Below, piece by piece: positions 1-8,547 of a stretch of DNA of 64,000 bases (positions are counted from its first letter, which is position 1; each line of letters starts with the position of its first letter). This stretch comes from Vicinamibacterales bacterium. GTDB lineage: Bacteria > Acidobacteriota > Vicinamibacteria > Vicinamibacterales > UBA8438. The position numbers were made by a program, and so were the translations under genes. The notes under the pieces were generated by a model that was given only the letters and a program-made list of their open reading frames with translations, did not search any database and had not been told where the DNA came from. Location: contig CATQHX010000081.1 of the NCBI GenBank assembly GCA_958296065.1, forward strand, positions 1 through 64,000, written 5' to 3'.

Positions 1-366
1 CGGCTTTTGTTCCCGACCGCGTACAGATTTTCTTCGGCCGCGGATTGCTCTTGAGCCAGCCGGTAGCCGGACGTGGCGGGTTGTCGGAGGTTCTAGCACC
101 GCCGCGCCGGATCTGGCCGGCAGAATAATGTGGGTCGCCGCCCACAGTTTCTCAGCCGGCGTGCGTGCACCTCGACCGGCCTGCTCGATCCGGCGAACGG
201 GCCGGACAGAATGTCGGTCGGCGACTGGGCGACTTCGGATGCGCGCAACCGGCCCCCGAGGATGACGCGGGCCGGCGGATCGTGACCGCGGGCAGGACAG
301 CAGAGCTGAGAGCGCCGCCCCGATGCCGTCGGCGTCGTCCACGCTGGGAGATTGACTCTTCGGGCG
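1..366. other. No recognisable gene
   Basis: This stretch has open frames on both strands, but they are arginine- and proline-rich translations typical of out-of-frame high-GC DNA. None has a convincing ribosome binding site or a family resemblance. I see no RNA gene or repeat here. Confidence 0.5.
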
Positions 367-738
367 CTACCAGCGCAGGCAGGGATCGCCGAGTGCGGAC
401 AGCTCGTCGAGCAGGGGGACGGCCTGGCCGAAGTCGTCGTCCGCGCCGTCGTCGTGCTCGGCGCCGTCGAGTAGCGCGGACAGGGCGACCTCGACGGGGT
501 TGAACGCGTGTGTGAGGAGCCAGTTGCGGCGCTTGCGGCAGGCGGTGCAGCGGGTGCTCTCGGGCCAGATCAGGCGACCGCAGGTGCCCGCCTCGAGCGG
601 CGGGTCGACGCCGGGACACAACTGCATGTAGTTGATGTCGTTGCGGTAGCGGCGCATGTTCTCGCGGTTGGCGATGCGCTTGCGCAGGCGCCGCAGCAAT
701 CGCCGGTGCTCGGGACGGAGCGTGTCGATCAAGGTCAT
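367..738 (-). CDS. Small CxxC hypothetical protein
   Basis: This 123-residue protein has no family I can name. The start is supported by a GGAGGAG Shine-Dalgarno sequence 3-4 bases upstream of the ATG. The N-terminal third is very basic (MTLIDTLRPEHRRLLRRLRK, then an asparagine- and arginine-rich stretch). The middle has four cysteines, one in a CPGVD context, one in GTCGR and a CTAC pair, which could form a small zinc site. The C-terminus is acidic. It lies about 930 bp beyond the 3' end of the integrase and on the same strand, so it may be cargo of the same mobile element. A DNA- or RNA-binding role is only an inference from its charge and cysteines. Confidence 0.55.
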   Translation of the reverse strand: MTLIDTLRPEHRRLLRRLRKRIANRENMRRYRNDINYMQLCPGVDPPLEAGTCGRLIWPESTRCTACRKRRNWLLTHAFNPVEVALSALLDGAEHDDGADDDFGQAVPLLDELSALGDPCLRW

Positions 739-1666
739 CGTCTCCTCCGGGGATGGGCCCGACGGGGCGGCTGGCGTGGCGGCGTTGGGCGACGTCGTGC
801 GCCGCTGGCGGTGGCGGCCGTCGAGCCGCTTCAGGCGTCGAGCGTGTGTGGGTGTGGTGGCCCGGCAGGGCCGGTGCGTGGCCGAGGCCGGCGTCAGGGA
901 CGCGGCGTCGTGCGGCCGGATGCAGCACGCCGAGGCGTGGGTATGCCCGCCCGCGTCGTTCCCCTTGCCGCTGTTCGGATCTGACTCATTGTCGTCCGTT
1001 CCGCTCCCTCCCCCCGGGGTTCCGTTCGTGGCGCGCCGACTCCGGGAGGCGTGCCGGGACGAAGGCCGGATGTGGGTAGGTGTGCAAGTGGGCGCGACGC
1101 GCCGGCGGGATCGTTCGCCACCCGGCCGGGCGACTCGCAGGCATCGACGCCGATGCTGTCGATGTCGTCGTGCGGACTGCTACAGGTCTCTACGGGGCCT
1201 GCCCCATATGGAGGCAGCACAGCGGGGCGGCGATCACGACGGCGACTCCTCGGCGGCGGGCCGGCTCGTGGTGTGTCAACGGCAGTTCGGCTTCGGTCGG
1301 CTGGACACGGCGGCCCTCGGTCGGCGCGCGAAATCGAGAGGTTCGCGGGGCTTGTCGGCCGCGGCCGGCTCGGTCGTCCAGACCCGGAACGACGAGCCGA
1401 AGCCGGTCGGAAAACCTGACGGTCTGCTGGCAGGTTTGGTCATCGGCACGGAGCCACGATCGCAGCACTCCCGAACACCTCGACCGAGGCGGTCACACTC
1501 GGCGACACGTGGACACAGAGTCTGGGGCTGGGGCGCTACGGAGCATCTGGAAGACGAGATCTCGATTACTGTCCCACGGGTCAGCAATTCGCAATCGGGA
1601 GGTTTCGGGGGAGCGCCGTGGCCCGATCCGTGTGCGGGAACGTCATCCCGGCGACCACGCCGTCGG
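739..1666. other. Gene-free stretch beside the integrase
   Basis: About 930 bp lie between the integrase 3' end and the CxxC gene. Open frames occur on both strands, but none combines a plausible start, a ribosome binding site and a protein-like composition. It may be decayed mobile-element DNA. No repeats or RNA genes were recognised. Confidence 0.45.
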
Positions 1667-2905
1667 CTACTGCCGCCGCCCGTTCAGGTAGCTCATCCAG
1701 TCGTCCATCAACCGTCGCCGGCGCTCGAACAGGTCGGAGCGCGCATACGCCGCCTCGGTCCGGTTCCGCACCACGTGCGCCAGCGCGGCCTCGATCACCT
1801 CCCGCGGATGGTTCGTCCGCTCCGATGCCCAGTCCCGAAACGACGAACGGAAACCATGCGGCACCGCCCCGATACCCAGCTGGTGTAGCACGCCTGACAG
1901 CCTGGCGTCGGCGAGCGCCTTGCCGCGCTGGCTCGGAAACACCAGCCCGGCCGCCGCGCCACCGGTCGGCCCGACGCCGAGCCGTCGCGCATCGTCGAGG
2001 ATCTCGACCGCGCGGGTGCACAGCGGTACCCGGTGCTCCCGCCCCGCCTTGGTCCGCGCCGCCGGCAGTGTCCACACCCGATCGGCCAAGTCGATCTCCT
2101 CCCACGTGACCAGCCGTGCCTCGGCCGAGCGCGTCGCCGTGAGCACCAGGAACTCGAAGACCAGCTTCAGCCCGGCCCACGCGGCCGAGGCGTGCACCGC
2201 TGCAATCGCGCCGGCGACCTCGCCATGCGGAAGCGCGCGTTGGTGCCGCACCGCCGCGGACCGCTTCGGCAATGCCGCCGTCAGCGCGTCGCCCGCCGGA
2301 TTGTCGCTCCGGTAGCCTTGGGCGATGGCCCATTTCATCACCGTGCCGATGCGCTGGCGCACCTTCTGCGCCGTGGCGTGCTTGCAGGTCCAGATGGGCA
2401 GCAGCACGGCCATCACGTCGGCCGTTGTGATCCGGTCGACGCCCTTGCGGCCGAGGCGCGGGCAGGCGTACTCGCGCAGCGTCGCCTGCCAACTGTTGGC
2501 GTTGCGGCCGCCGGCCTTCCAGGTGGCGGCGTGGATGGCGAGCACGGTGGCGACCGCCTCGTCGAAGGTCGGGATGCCGGGGACGCGGCGGGAGGCTGGG
2601 CGCGGGTCGCCCCCCGAGCGGGCGACCCGGCGGTTGGCGAGGGCGCGTTCGCGGGCCTCGGCCAGTGGCACGAGGGCGAAGCTTCCGAGACCGAGCGCGC
2701 AGCCCTTGCCGTGGATGACGAGCCGCTGCACCCAGTGGCGGGTGCCGGACGGTTCGACGTGCAGGTAGAGCCCGTTGCCATCGCAGTATCTGCCCGGCTG
2801 GGCGACGCTGCGGCAGAAGGCGGCCGAGAGTGCCTTGTGGGGATGGGGACGCCTGGGCTTGGTCTTTCGGGGGCGGACGCCGGGAGCTTCCATATGATAT
2901 TCCAT
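1667..2905 (-). CDS. Tyrosine recombinase / P4-type integrase
   Basis: This is a site-specific tyrosine recombinase of the prophage or island integrase type, about 412 residues. The N-terminal part (residues about 25-100, with SVAQPGRYCDGNGLYLHVEP) is the arm-binding DUF4102-like domain. A core-binding SAM-like domain follows (about 115-200), then the catalytic domain. The catalytic set is visible, numbering from the TTG six bases upstream: Arg261 in TATRSAEAR, His352 and Arg355 in PHGFRSSFRDW, His379 in LAHVVRNRTE and the nucleophile Tyr389 in EAAYAR. The start is uncertain: ATG at 2905 is chosen, ATG at 2893 and TTG at 2911 are alternatives, and none has a strong ribosome binding site. The gene looks intact. 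No tRNA target is visible next to it. Confidence 0.9.
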   Translation of the reverse strand: MEYHMEAPGVRPRKTKPRRPHPHKALSAAFCRSVAQPGRYCDGNGLYLHVEPSGTRHWVQRLVIHGKGCALGLGSFALVPLAEARERALANRRVARSGGDPRPASRRVPGIPTFDEAVATVLAIHAATWKAGGRNANSWQATLREYACPRLGRKGVDRITTADVMAVLLPIWTCKHATAQKVRQRIGTVMKWAIAQGYRSDNPAGDALTAALPKRSAAVRHQRALPHGEVAGAIAAVHASAAWAGLKLVFEFLVLTATRSAEARLVTWEEIDLADRVWTLPAARTKAGREHRVPLCTRAVEILDDARRLGVGPTGGAAAGLVFPSQRGKALADARLSGVLHQLGIGAVPHGFRSSFRDWASERTNHPREVIEAALAHVVRNRTEAAYARSDLFERRRRLMDDWMSYLNGRRQ

Positions 2906-3049
2906 GTACAATTCAGAACGGGATTGGAGCGGCCTTTTCTGGCCCGCGCTGGATGAACTGCAGACAGCCGTGTTCCAAAAACCCTATTCTACAAGGGAAT
3001 TTAGCTTGGAGTCAGCTGGAAGAAGCTGGATGGAACCGGACAACGATAA

Positions 3050-3072
3050 GTGGCGTTCGCACCAAACGCCAC
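3050..3072. repeat. Perfect 8-bp hairpin beside the integrase
   Basis: GTGGCGTT and AACGCCAC pair perfectly around a 7-base loop. The hairpin lies between the integrase start and the 3' end of the cytochrome gene. It could be part of an attachment site or a terminator for the minus-strand cytochrome operon, but there is no T-tract on the downstream side. Confidence 0.35.
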
Positions 3073-3124
3073 GTTTCTGCCCCGAACGCGGAGACCTGCA
3101 ACTTCGGAGGATCTGTTCGGATGC

Positions 3125-3886
3125 CTATTGCCGCTGACGGATGAGGATCTGCGCGAGACCTGGCGAATCGGCAGGAAGCTCATTGGCTCCGGCCGGCATC
3201 CCGCTGGCCGAGAGCATGTAGGCGATGACGTCGACGTACTCGGCCTCGGTGAGCGAGGTCGGGTTGTCCTCGGGCATCGTCACCCGCGTGTACTCGAACA
3301 GGGTGGCGAGCGAGCGCCCCTCCCACTCGCGGAGGAATCTCGCCCGCGCCAGCGGGGGCGTGGACCGCATGTCGGGGTCATCCGGAGCGCCGTTCAGGCG
3401 GCGCCCGTGGCAGAAGCCGCAGGCGCCGGAGTACGCCAACCGGCCCCGCGCCGCCTGCGCCTCGGTGAACACACCGTCCCAGACCGACGCCGCCGTTCCC
3501 GCCTGCGCGGACGGGTCCGCGAGCGCAGCCACGTCATCGGGCGTCACGCCGCCGAAGTCGTTCGTCCAGGCGTTGCGGACGTAGCTGGCCAGCGACGAGG
3601 TCTCGTCCGCGGTCAGGGTGGGGAAGGGCGGCATGTTTCCCGAACCCTCGCGCAGGACGCCGACAATCCGGGCCGCGTCCGCGAGCCGGTCGTTGCCGAC
3701 GAGGGCCGGAAACGTCGGCGGCGCGCCTTCGCCACCGGCGCCGTGGCACCGGGCGCAGCGCGCCTCGTAGAGTTGCCGTCCCTGCTCGAGGCGCGCCGCG
3801 TCGTCGGCCTGGGCACCCCAGGCGATCACGGCGCCTGGAACGAGGACGCAGCCGAGAACCAGACCACCGGTCACGATCTTCCGCAT
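3125..3886 (-). CDS. Secreted di-haem cytochrome c
   Basis: This is a periplasmic electron carrier of about 253 residues. The chosen ATG has an AGGGAG ribosome binding site and is followed by a signal peptide (MRKIVTGGLVLGCVLVPGAV). Two class-I cytochrome c domains each carry a haem motif: CARCH at residues 44-48 and CGFCH at 156-160. Likely Met ligands lie in GNMPPFP and VTMPEDNP. The gene is the last of a three-gene minus-strand operon after the FAD dehydrogenase and a carboxypeptidase-regulatory-like protein, with a 34-bp gap. I infer that it accepts electrons from the exported FAD enzyme. An upstream in-frame start would place a basic, non-hydrophobic tail before the leader and is less likely. 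Confidence 0.85.
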   Translation of the reverse strand: MRKIVTGGLVLGCVLVPGAVIAWGAQADDAARLEQGRQLYEARCARCHGAGGEGAPPTFPALVGNDRLADAARIVGVLREGSGNMPPFPTLTADETSSLASYVRNAWTNDFGGVTPDDVAALADPSAQAGTAASVWDGVFTEAQAARGRLAYSGACGFCHGRRLNGAPDDPDMRSTPPLARARFLREWEGRSLATLFEYTRVTMPEDNPTSLTEAEYVDVIAYMLSASGMPAGANELPADSPGLAQILIRQRQ

Positions 3887-3920
3887 CGGACGAACTCCCT
3901 CGTTGTGTCGGTGCCGGCGA

Positions 3921-4607
3921 TCAGGACCAGATATCGGCATCCGATAGCTCCACGTCCTGCACCAGATCGGCGTGGATAGTGGTGTCGGCGTTCACCTCGC
4001 CGTCGAAACGGAAGGGAACATAGCCCTTCCCCGAGACGAAGAGCCGATACTCGCCGGCGGGAACCTGCAGTCTCGCCATGCCGCGTGCATCCGTCGCGGC
4101 CCGATACGGATGCGCCACCACCCGCGCGCCTTCGACGGGCGACCGGCTCTCGGCGTCCCGGGCCGTGACCGTCAGCAGGCATCCCGGCGCGGACACGACC
4201 CGCACGTTCAGAGCGGCGCTGCCGCCGGTGTGCGGGACATCCGCGTCACTCGTCAGCGCAGTGGCCTTCCACGCATACAGACCCTCGGTCTCGGGGGCGA
4301 CCAGCGCGACCTCCGCGTGGTAGAGGGCGTCGGTCCCGGGCCACGGGTCGTCACCGAGGGCGGTCGTCGCCCGCCGCTCGCCCTGGTGGTCGCGCACCTC
4401 CGCCACCCAGCCGTCGGGCCTGCACCCGGCGGAGCAGGCGACCCCGAGCTTGACGGCGAAGCGCTTCCCGCGCTCGACGGCGGGCGGTGCATCCCAGACG
4501 ACGACACGCGTGGCGTGCGGCGGGTCGCCATGCGCCTCCGTGTCGCCGGGCGACGCCTCGGCGCGACTCGCCTCGAGCGTGCCCGGCGTGTCGTCCTGCT
4601 GAGCCAT
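3921..4607 (-). CDS. Carboxypeptidase-regulatory-like domain protein
   Basis: This 228-residue protein has no obvious signal peptide or membrane segment. Residues about 35-135 read as a beta-sandwich with a few cysteines (VACSAGC, APGCLL). Residues about 140-215 resemble a carboxypeptidase regulatory-like fold: a substitution-tolerant loop, then YRAATDARGMARLQVPAGEY and a VSGKGYVPF turn. The catalytic function is unknown. It starts 12 bp after the FAD dehydrogenase stop and ends 34 bp before the cytochrome start, so all three are probably co-transcribed and coupled. It may be a structural or assembly partner of the flavoprotein-cytochrome complex, which is an inference from position only. Confidence 0.7.
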   Translation of the reverse strand: MAQQDDTPGTLEASRAEASPGDTEAHGDPPHATRVVVWDAPPAVERGKRFAVKLGVACSAGCRPDGWVAEVRDHQGERRATTALGDDPWPGTDALYHAEVALVAPETEGLYAWKATALTSDADVPHTGGSAALNVRVVSAPGCLLTVTARDAESRSPVEGARVVAHPYRAATDARGMARLQVPAGEYRLFVSGKGYVPFRFDGEVNADTTIHADLVQDVELSDADIWS

Positions 4608-4619
4608 CGTCGAACCGGC

Positions 4620-6716
4620 TCAGGCGTCCTTGTCGGAGGCCCCTTCGGCGGCGTGCGTGCCGGCGATGTAGCCATGGACGTGGCCCTTGCCGAGACCGTG
4701 CTTGTTGAACCCGCCGACCGCCTCGCCGCCGGCGTAGAGGCCGGGAATGACCTCCCCCTGCATGTCCACCACCTGCTGGCGGCCGTTTACCCGCAGTCCG
4801 CCGTAGGAGTCGTGCCAGATCACCATGATCGAGAGCGCATAGAACGGCGGCCGGTCGATACGGAACATCGGGGCATCCGCGTGGCGCTCGAACTCGGGAT
4901 CGGCGCCGGCGTCCACGCAATCGTTCCACTTGGCCACGGTTTCGGCCAAGTAACTGAGCGGCACCCGCTGGAACTCGTGGCCGGCGGCGATCTTCTCGGC
5001 CAGCGCCTCGATGGTATCGGCCTGGAATAAGTAGCCGTTGTCCGCCACGTACGGGTACCGAAGCTCCCAACCGGTGCGCTCGACCGCCTCCTCATCGAAG
5101 ATGGCCCACAGCGGCCCCGAGTAGTAGTCCGGGGCCTTCGACCCTTCGTTCATGGCCAGCGCGGCGTCGAGGCCGTGGTCGTAGTCGTACGACTCCCGGA
5201 CCCATTTCTTCTGGCAGTTGCGCCAGTCGAGCGGCTTGTGGTCGAGACCCTGGCCGGGGGCGGCGCCGTCGCCGGGGTAGCGGCTCCCGCCGGGTCTGGC
5301 GGGCAGGCGAACCTCGTTGAAGAAGCGCTTGCCGACCTGGTTCACGGCGATGAACTCCTCGAAACCGGCGCTGCCGACGTTGACCCCCGCGGAGCGGCGG
5401 AAGCCGAACGTCGGGTGCCCGGGCATCATGGTCGTATAGGCGTCCTTGGTGCCGAGCCGGGTCGAGATGTGGAACGTCGTGGGATACGACAGGTTCTGGT
5501 GCATCCCGGCCAGGTTGGCGCCCACCCGCAGGCCGGCGACGAGCGCGCTGGCGTCCTGGCCGTGGGGGCCCTGCAGGGCGACCCCGCTGGTCGGGAAGGC
5601 GGGCTCGCGCATGGCGGGGTAGAACATGCTGCGGACCTGCGGATTGCCTGCGTGGCCGCCGCTGGCCAGGATGATGCCCCGGCGGGCGCGGATGGTCACT
5701 GTCTCGCGCCGCTCGTCGACGTTGCCGTTCTGCCAGAAGCTCTGCAGCAGCTCACCGGTTTCGGGGTGCTGCCGCGGCGAGTAGTGGGCCCTGATGCCCA
5801 CCACGCGGCCCGCGAACGGCTGCTCGCGGATCAGGTCGGCGAAGCGGCGGTGCAGCATGAACTCGACGCCCTTCTCCCGCGCCGAGAACTCCAGACAACG
5901 GGAGAGGGCCGCGCCGTTGCTCACGGCGTTGGGCCCGACCAGGCGGCGCGCGTCGTTCATCTGTTGCGGCGCGAACGCACTCGTGCGCTCGGGGTCCGCA
6001 ACGCCGGCGTCCTCCGCCGTAATCGTACCGGCCTTGATGTCCGTCTTGTCGCCCAGCATCAGGAAGCAGCGCGCCCCCCGCGCCCGCGACAATCCGCCGC
6101 CGCCGTGCGTGCCGCTGACGCGCGTGAACCGGACGTAGTTGTCCATCATGAACTGCCGCGTGGCCGGGCAGTTCTCGGCCCATGCACGGGCGAGCTCCCG
6201 CTCATTGTAGCGATAGGGGCTCTGGCCCTTGGGATCGACCACCGACCAGTCGGTGATGTCCGTGAACAGGAGATCGACGCTGTCGTCGAGCTCTTCCGGA
6301 CCCTCGGCGGAATCGACCGTGATCAGTCCCTCCTTGTCCTTCTCGCCCTTCATGTCCCGCTGCTGGACCGGGTCGCCGCCGCCGAGGGACACGAAGGCTC
6401 CGCTGTGCAGCATCCGGCCGCCGAGGTCGAAGTTCTGATCGACCACCAGTACGCTGGCGCCGAGGTCCCGCGCACGAATGGCCGCGGTGAGGCCGGCGCA
6501 GCCGCCGCCTGCGATGACGACGTCCACCTCGTAGTCCCAGGCGACGTCTTCGCCAGAAGTCGAGTCCTGCGCGGGTGCCGAGTCAGGGGTCAACAGTGCG
6601 CCGGCGCCCAGACCGGCCGCGGCTCCCGTCCTGACGAAATCCCGCCGGCTGACGCCGTGCCCGCTCTCGTTTTCGAGATGTGGATCGTCGCGGTCGTCGA
6701 TGCGTTTCTTCGCCAT
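4620..6716 (-). CDS. Tat-exported FAD-dependent dehydrogenase (fumarate reductase/ketosteroid dehydrogenase-like)
   Basis: This is a flavoprotein oxidoreductase of about 698 residues. The start at MAKKRIDDRD gives a twin-arginine leader (SRRDFVRTGAAAG, residues 23-35), then a dinucleotide-binding fold with GGGCAG at about 70-75 and an ExxDxNFDLGGRM segment that contacts FAD. The C-terminus has GLYAGGEAVGGFNKHGLGKG, the FAD-binding end typical of the fumarate reductase/succinate dehydrogenase flavoprotein superfamily (FAD_binding_2). The substrate cannot be told from sequence; members reduce or dehydrogenate fumarate, urocanate or steroid rings. It leads the operon with the beta-sandwich protein and the di-haem cytochrome, which suggests a periplasmic dehydrogenase that passes electrons to cytochrome c. 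Confidence 0.85.
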   Translation of the reverse strand: MAKKRIDDRDDPHLENESGHGVSRRDFVRTGAAAGLGAGALLTPDSAPAQDSTSGEDVAWDYEVDVVIAGGGCAGLTAAIRARDLGASVLVVDQNFDLGGRMLHSGAFVSLGGGDPVQQRDMKGEKDKEGLITVDSAEGPEELDDSVDLLFTDITDWSVVDPKGQSPYRYNERELARAWAENCPATRQFMMDNYVRFTRVSGTHGGGGLSRARGARCFLMLGDKTDIKAGTITAEDAGVADPERTSAFAPQQMNDARRLVGPNAVSNGAALSRCLEFSAREKGVEFMLHRRFADLIREQPFAGRVVGIRAHYSPRQHPETGELLQSFWQNGNVDERRETVTIRARRGIILASGGHAGNPQVRSMFYPAMREPAFPTSGVALQGPHGQDASALVAGLRVGANLAGMHQNLSYPTTFHISTRLGTKDAYTTMMPGHPTFGFRRSAGVNVGSAGFEEFIAVNQVGKRFFNEVRLPARPGGSRYPGDGAAPGQGLDHKPLDWRNCQKKWVRESYDYDHGLDAALAMNEGSKAPDYYSGPLWAIFDEEAVERTGWELRYPYVADNGYLFQADTIEALAEKIAAGHEFQRVPLSYLAETVAKWNDCVDAGADPEFERHADAPMFRIDRPPFYALSIMVIWHDSYGGLRVNGRQQVVDMQGEVIPGLYAGGEAVGGFNKHGLGKGHVHGYIAGTHAAEGASDKDA

Positions 6717-6859
6717 CTCGAGCCTCCCTCGCGTTGCCTGCGCGCGTTGCCCGCAGTCGTGACCGCAGCCTGTTCTTCCGGCGCCATGGTAGCACCCGGA
6801 GCGCCTGCCGGATGCGCCGATTTGCGTCGGCGATCGCCGGCCGCGCCGGGATCGGTATG

Positions 6860-7150
6860 GGTACCACAATGCGGCGCGAACGTCCGCATCTTCCGCCCGC
6901 GATCCGTTGAGGCCGTCGAAGGCGAGAGCACCTCGACTGCGATGTCCGGGGCATGCCGCGTCACGACGTGCGGTTGCAGCAGATGGCGGCGTTCGGCCCG
7001 GAAGAACAGAATCGCTCCGACAACGACCTGGTGACCCAACAGCGGCGACGGAACCACGACGAGCTCCCCTCGGTAGATCTCGTAGCGGCACCCGTCGTCC
7101 GGCATGTTCACCAGGTCGGTGTAGCCGACGCGCGGCTGCACCTCCTGCAT
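6860..7150 (-). pseudogene. Uma2-family nuclease remnant with internal deletion
   Basis: The first 45 residues (YTDLVNMPDDGCRYEIYRGE and VVVPSPLLGHQVVVGAIL) match the start of Uma2/DUF820 proteins. The frame then jumps to a short stretch and to APDIAVEVLSPSTASTDRGR, the family's catalytic-core region. The roughly 60 residues that normally lie between are missing. After about MRTFA the reading frame is lost. An intact Uma2 gene is at 42572-43156. The remnant sits just upstream of the FAD dehydrogenase on the same strand, and its tail runs into that gene's promoter region. Confidence 0.7.
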
Positions 7151-7264
7151 GGACGCGATGGTAGCACCGGGAATGCACGCTGGATCCGTACCAGCGCAAA
7201 CCGCTCACCGCCCGCGCGCCGAGTCGTCTCTACGGTGGCGGGAACTGCGATCTTCCGCTGAAGT

Positions 7265-7278
7265 ATCATCGCGATGAT
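7265..7278. promoter_or_regulatory. 14-bp perfect palindrome, possible operator
   Basis: ATCATCGCGATGAT is a perfect palindrome 150 bp upstream of the SMP-30-like gene at 7428 and the operon after it. A dimeric regulator could bind here, but no adjacent regulator gene is present and no clear -35/-10 pair is seen, so the role is a guess. Confidence 0.3.
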
Positions 7279-7427
7279 TGCGAGGTCGATACGCTGGCGG
7301 GGACGCCTGCCGCCACGATCGCGTGGCGCCAGTCGCCGGGGAACGCCGGATGTTGTGGCGGGATGCGACCACGGACGGCCGCGGTTTCCGGCTTGAGCGC
7401 CGGCGATGAGCGGCCGGGAGGGACATC

Positions 7428-8429
7428 GTGAGCAGAAGGAAGTTGCCGGCGTTGTGCGTGGCGTTGCTGCTGTCAGGTGCCTGGGGCATTGCCGCGCAGG
7501 AGTCGGGGGAATGCGAGCCGGTGGGCGACATCCGGTTCATTTGCGACCTGATCGGTCCCGAGGACCTGGCCGTCGTGCCCGGCGCCGAGTGGGTTGTCGT
7601 CTCCGGCAACCAGGAGGGCGGGCGGATCCACCTCATCAACGTTGCCGAGAAGACGACCTCGGTCCTCTTTCCGACCGCGGACAGGACCGAGCGGCTCGAC
7701 ACCGCGACCTACCCGTCGTGTCCGGGTCCGCTCGACGCGGGGGAGCTGGATCGGGACGAGTTCCGGGCGCACGGCCTCTACCTGAGGCCTGGGGAACGCG
7801 ACGTGCATGCGCTGTATGTCGTGCACCACGGCCGGCAGGAGTCGATCGAGGTGTTCGAGCTCGACGCCGGCGCGATGCCCATGACCCTGGCGTGGGTCGG
7901 GTGCGCGGTGGCGCCGGAGGGCCTGCGGCTCAACTCCGTGGTGGCGCTGCCCGAGGGCGGCTTCGCCGCGACCAGCACGTCCACCGGGGACGTCTGGGAG
8001 TGGAGCACCGCCGACGGCTGGGCCGTGATCCCCGGCACCGGCGACACGACACCGAACGGCCTGGAGATATCGCCCGACGGGCGCTGGCTGTTCGTCGCGG
8101 GCTGGCGCGGCGAGAAGCTCACGCGGCTGTCGCGCGGGGGACCGCCGCGGCAGAAGGACGTGGTGCCGATACCGTTCCGGCCCGACAACCTGCGCTACAT
8201 CGACGACGGCGCGCTGATACTGGCCGCCGGGCACGGCAACTTCGGGACGCCGGAAGAGACGTCGAACGTCGCCGTCGTCGATCCCGAGACGCTGGAGGTC
8301 CGGCACATCTTCACGCACCCGCGCATGGAGGGGTTCGCGTCGTCGACCGCGGCAATCCGGATTGGCGGCGAGATCTGGCTCGGGACCAATAGGGGCGGGA
8401 TGGTCGCTTACTTCCCGGCGCCCGAATAG
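7428..8429 (+). CDS. Secreted SMP-30/gluconolactonase-like beta-propeller
   Basis: This 333-residue protein starts at GTG with GGGAGG eight bases upstream and has a Sec leader (LPALCVALLLSGAWGIAAQ). The body is propeller-like: GPEDLAVVPGAEWVVVSG, HGLYLRPGERDVHALYVVHH, LNSVVALPEGGFAATS, PNGLEISPDGRWLFVAGW and DNLRYIDDGALILAAGHG. These spacings resemble SMP-30/arylesterase lactonases, with possible Ca-binding Glu, Asn and Asp positions in the PEDLA, PNGLE and DNLR segments. The substrate is unknown. It heads a plus-strand group with a PQQ dehydrogenase 118 bp later, and a lactonase acting on the dehydrogenase product would be a sensible pairing (inference). Confidence 0.75.
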   Translation: MSRRKLPALCVALLLSGAWGIAAQESGECEPVGDIRFICDLIGPEDLAVVPGAEWVVVSGNQEGGRIHLINVAEKTTSVLFPTADRTERLDTATYPSCPGPLDAGELDRDEFRAHGLYLRPGERDVHALYVVHHGRQESIEVFELDAGAMPMTLAWVGCAVAPEGLRLNSVVALPEGGFAATSTSTGDVWEWSTADGWAVIPGTGDTTPNGLEISPDGRWLFVAGWRGEKLTRLSRGGPPRQKDVVPIPFRPDNLRYIDDGALILAAGHGNFGTPEETSNVAVVDPETLEVRHIFTHPRMEGFASSTAAIRIGGEIWLGTNRGGMVAYFPAPE

Positions 8430-8547
8430 GGAAGAGGGTGGGCCGGCCTTTCGCTTCAGGCAAACGGGAAGGGCGCCTGGTCGGAACGAGGTGTGCTCGC
8501 GAGCAAGGAACGACGTGCGCTCGGCCGGAATACAGGAGCTTGAAGCC

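Noticed and set aside
3050-3072. CRISPR-like or tRNA-like hairpin next to the integrase
   Set aside because: It is single-copy and lacks tRNA arms; kept only as a hairpin.
2911-3124. Search for a tRNA attachment site at the integrase end
   Set aside because: No cloverleaf or T-loop consensus was found on either strand.
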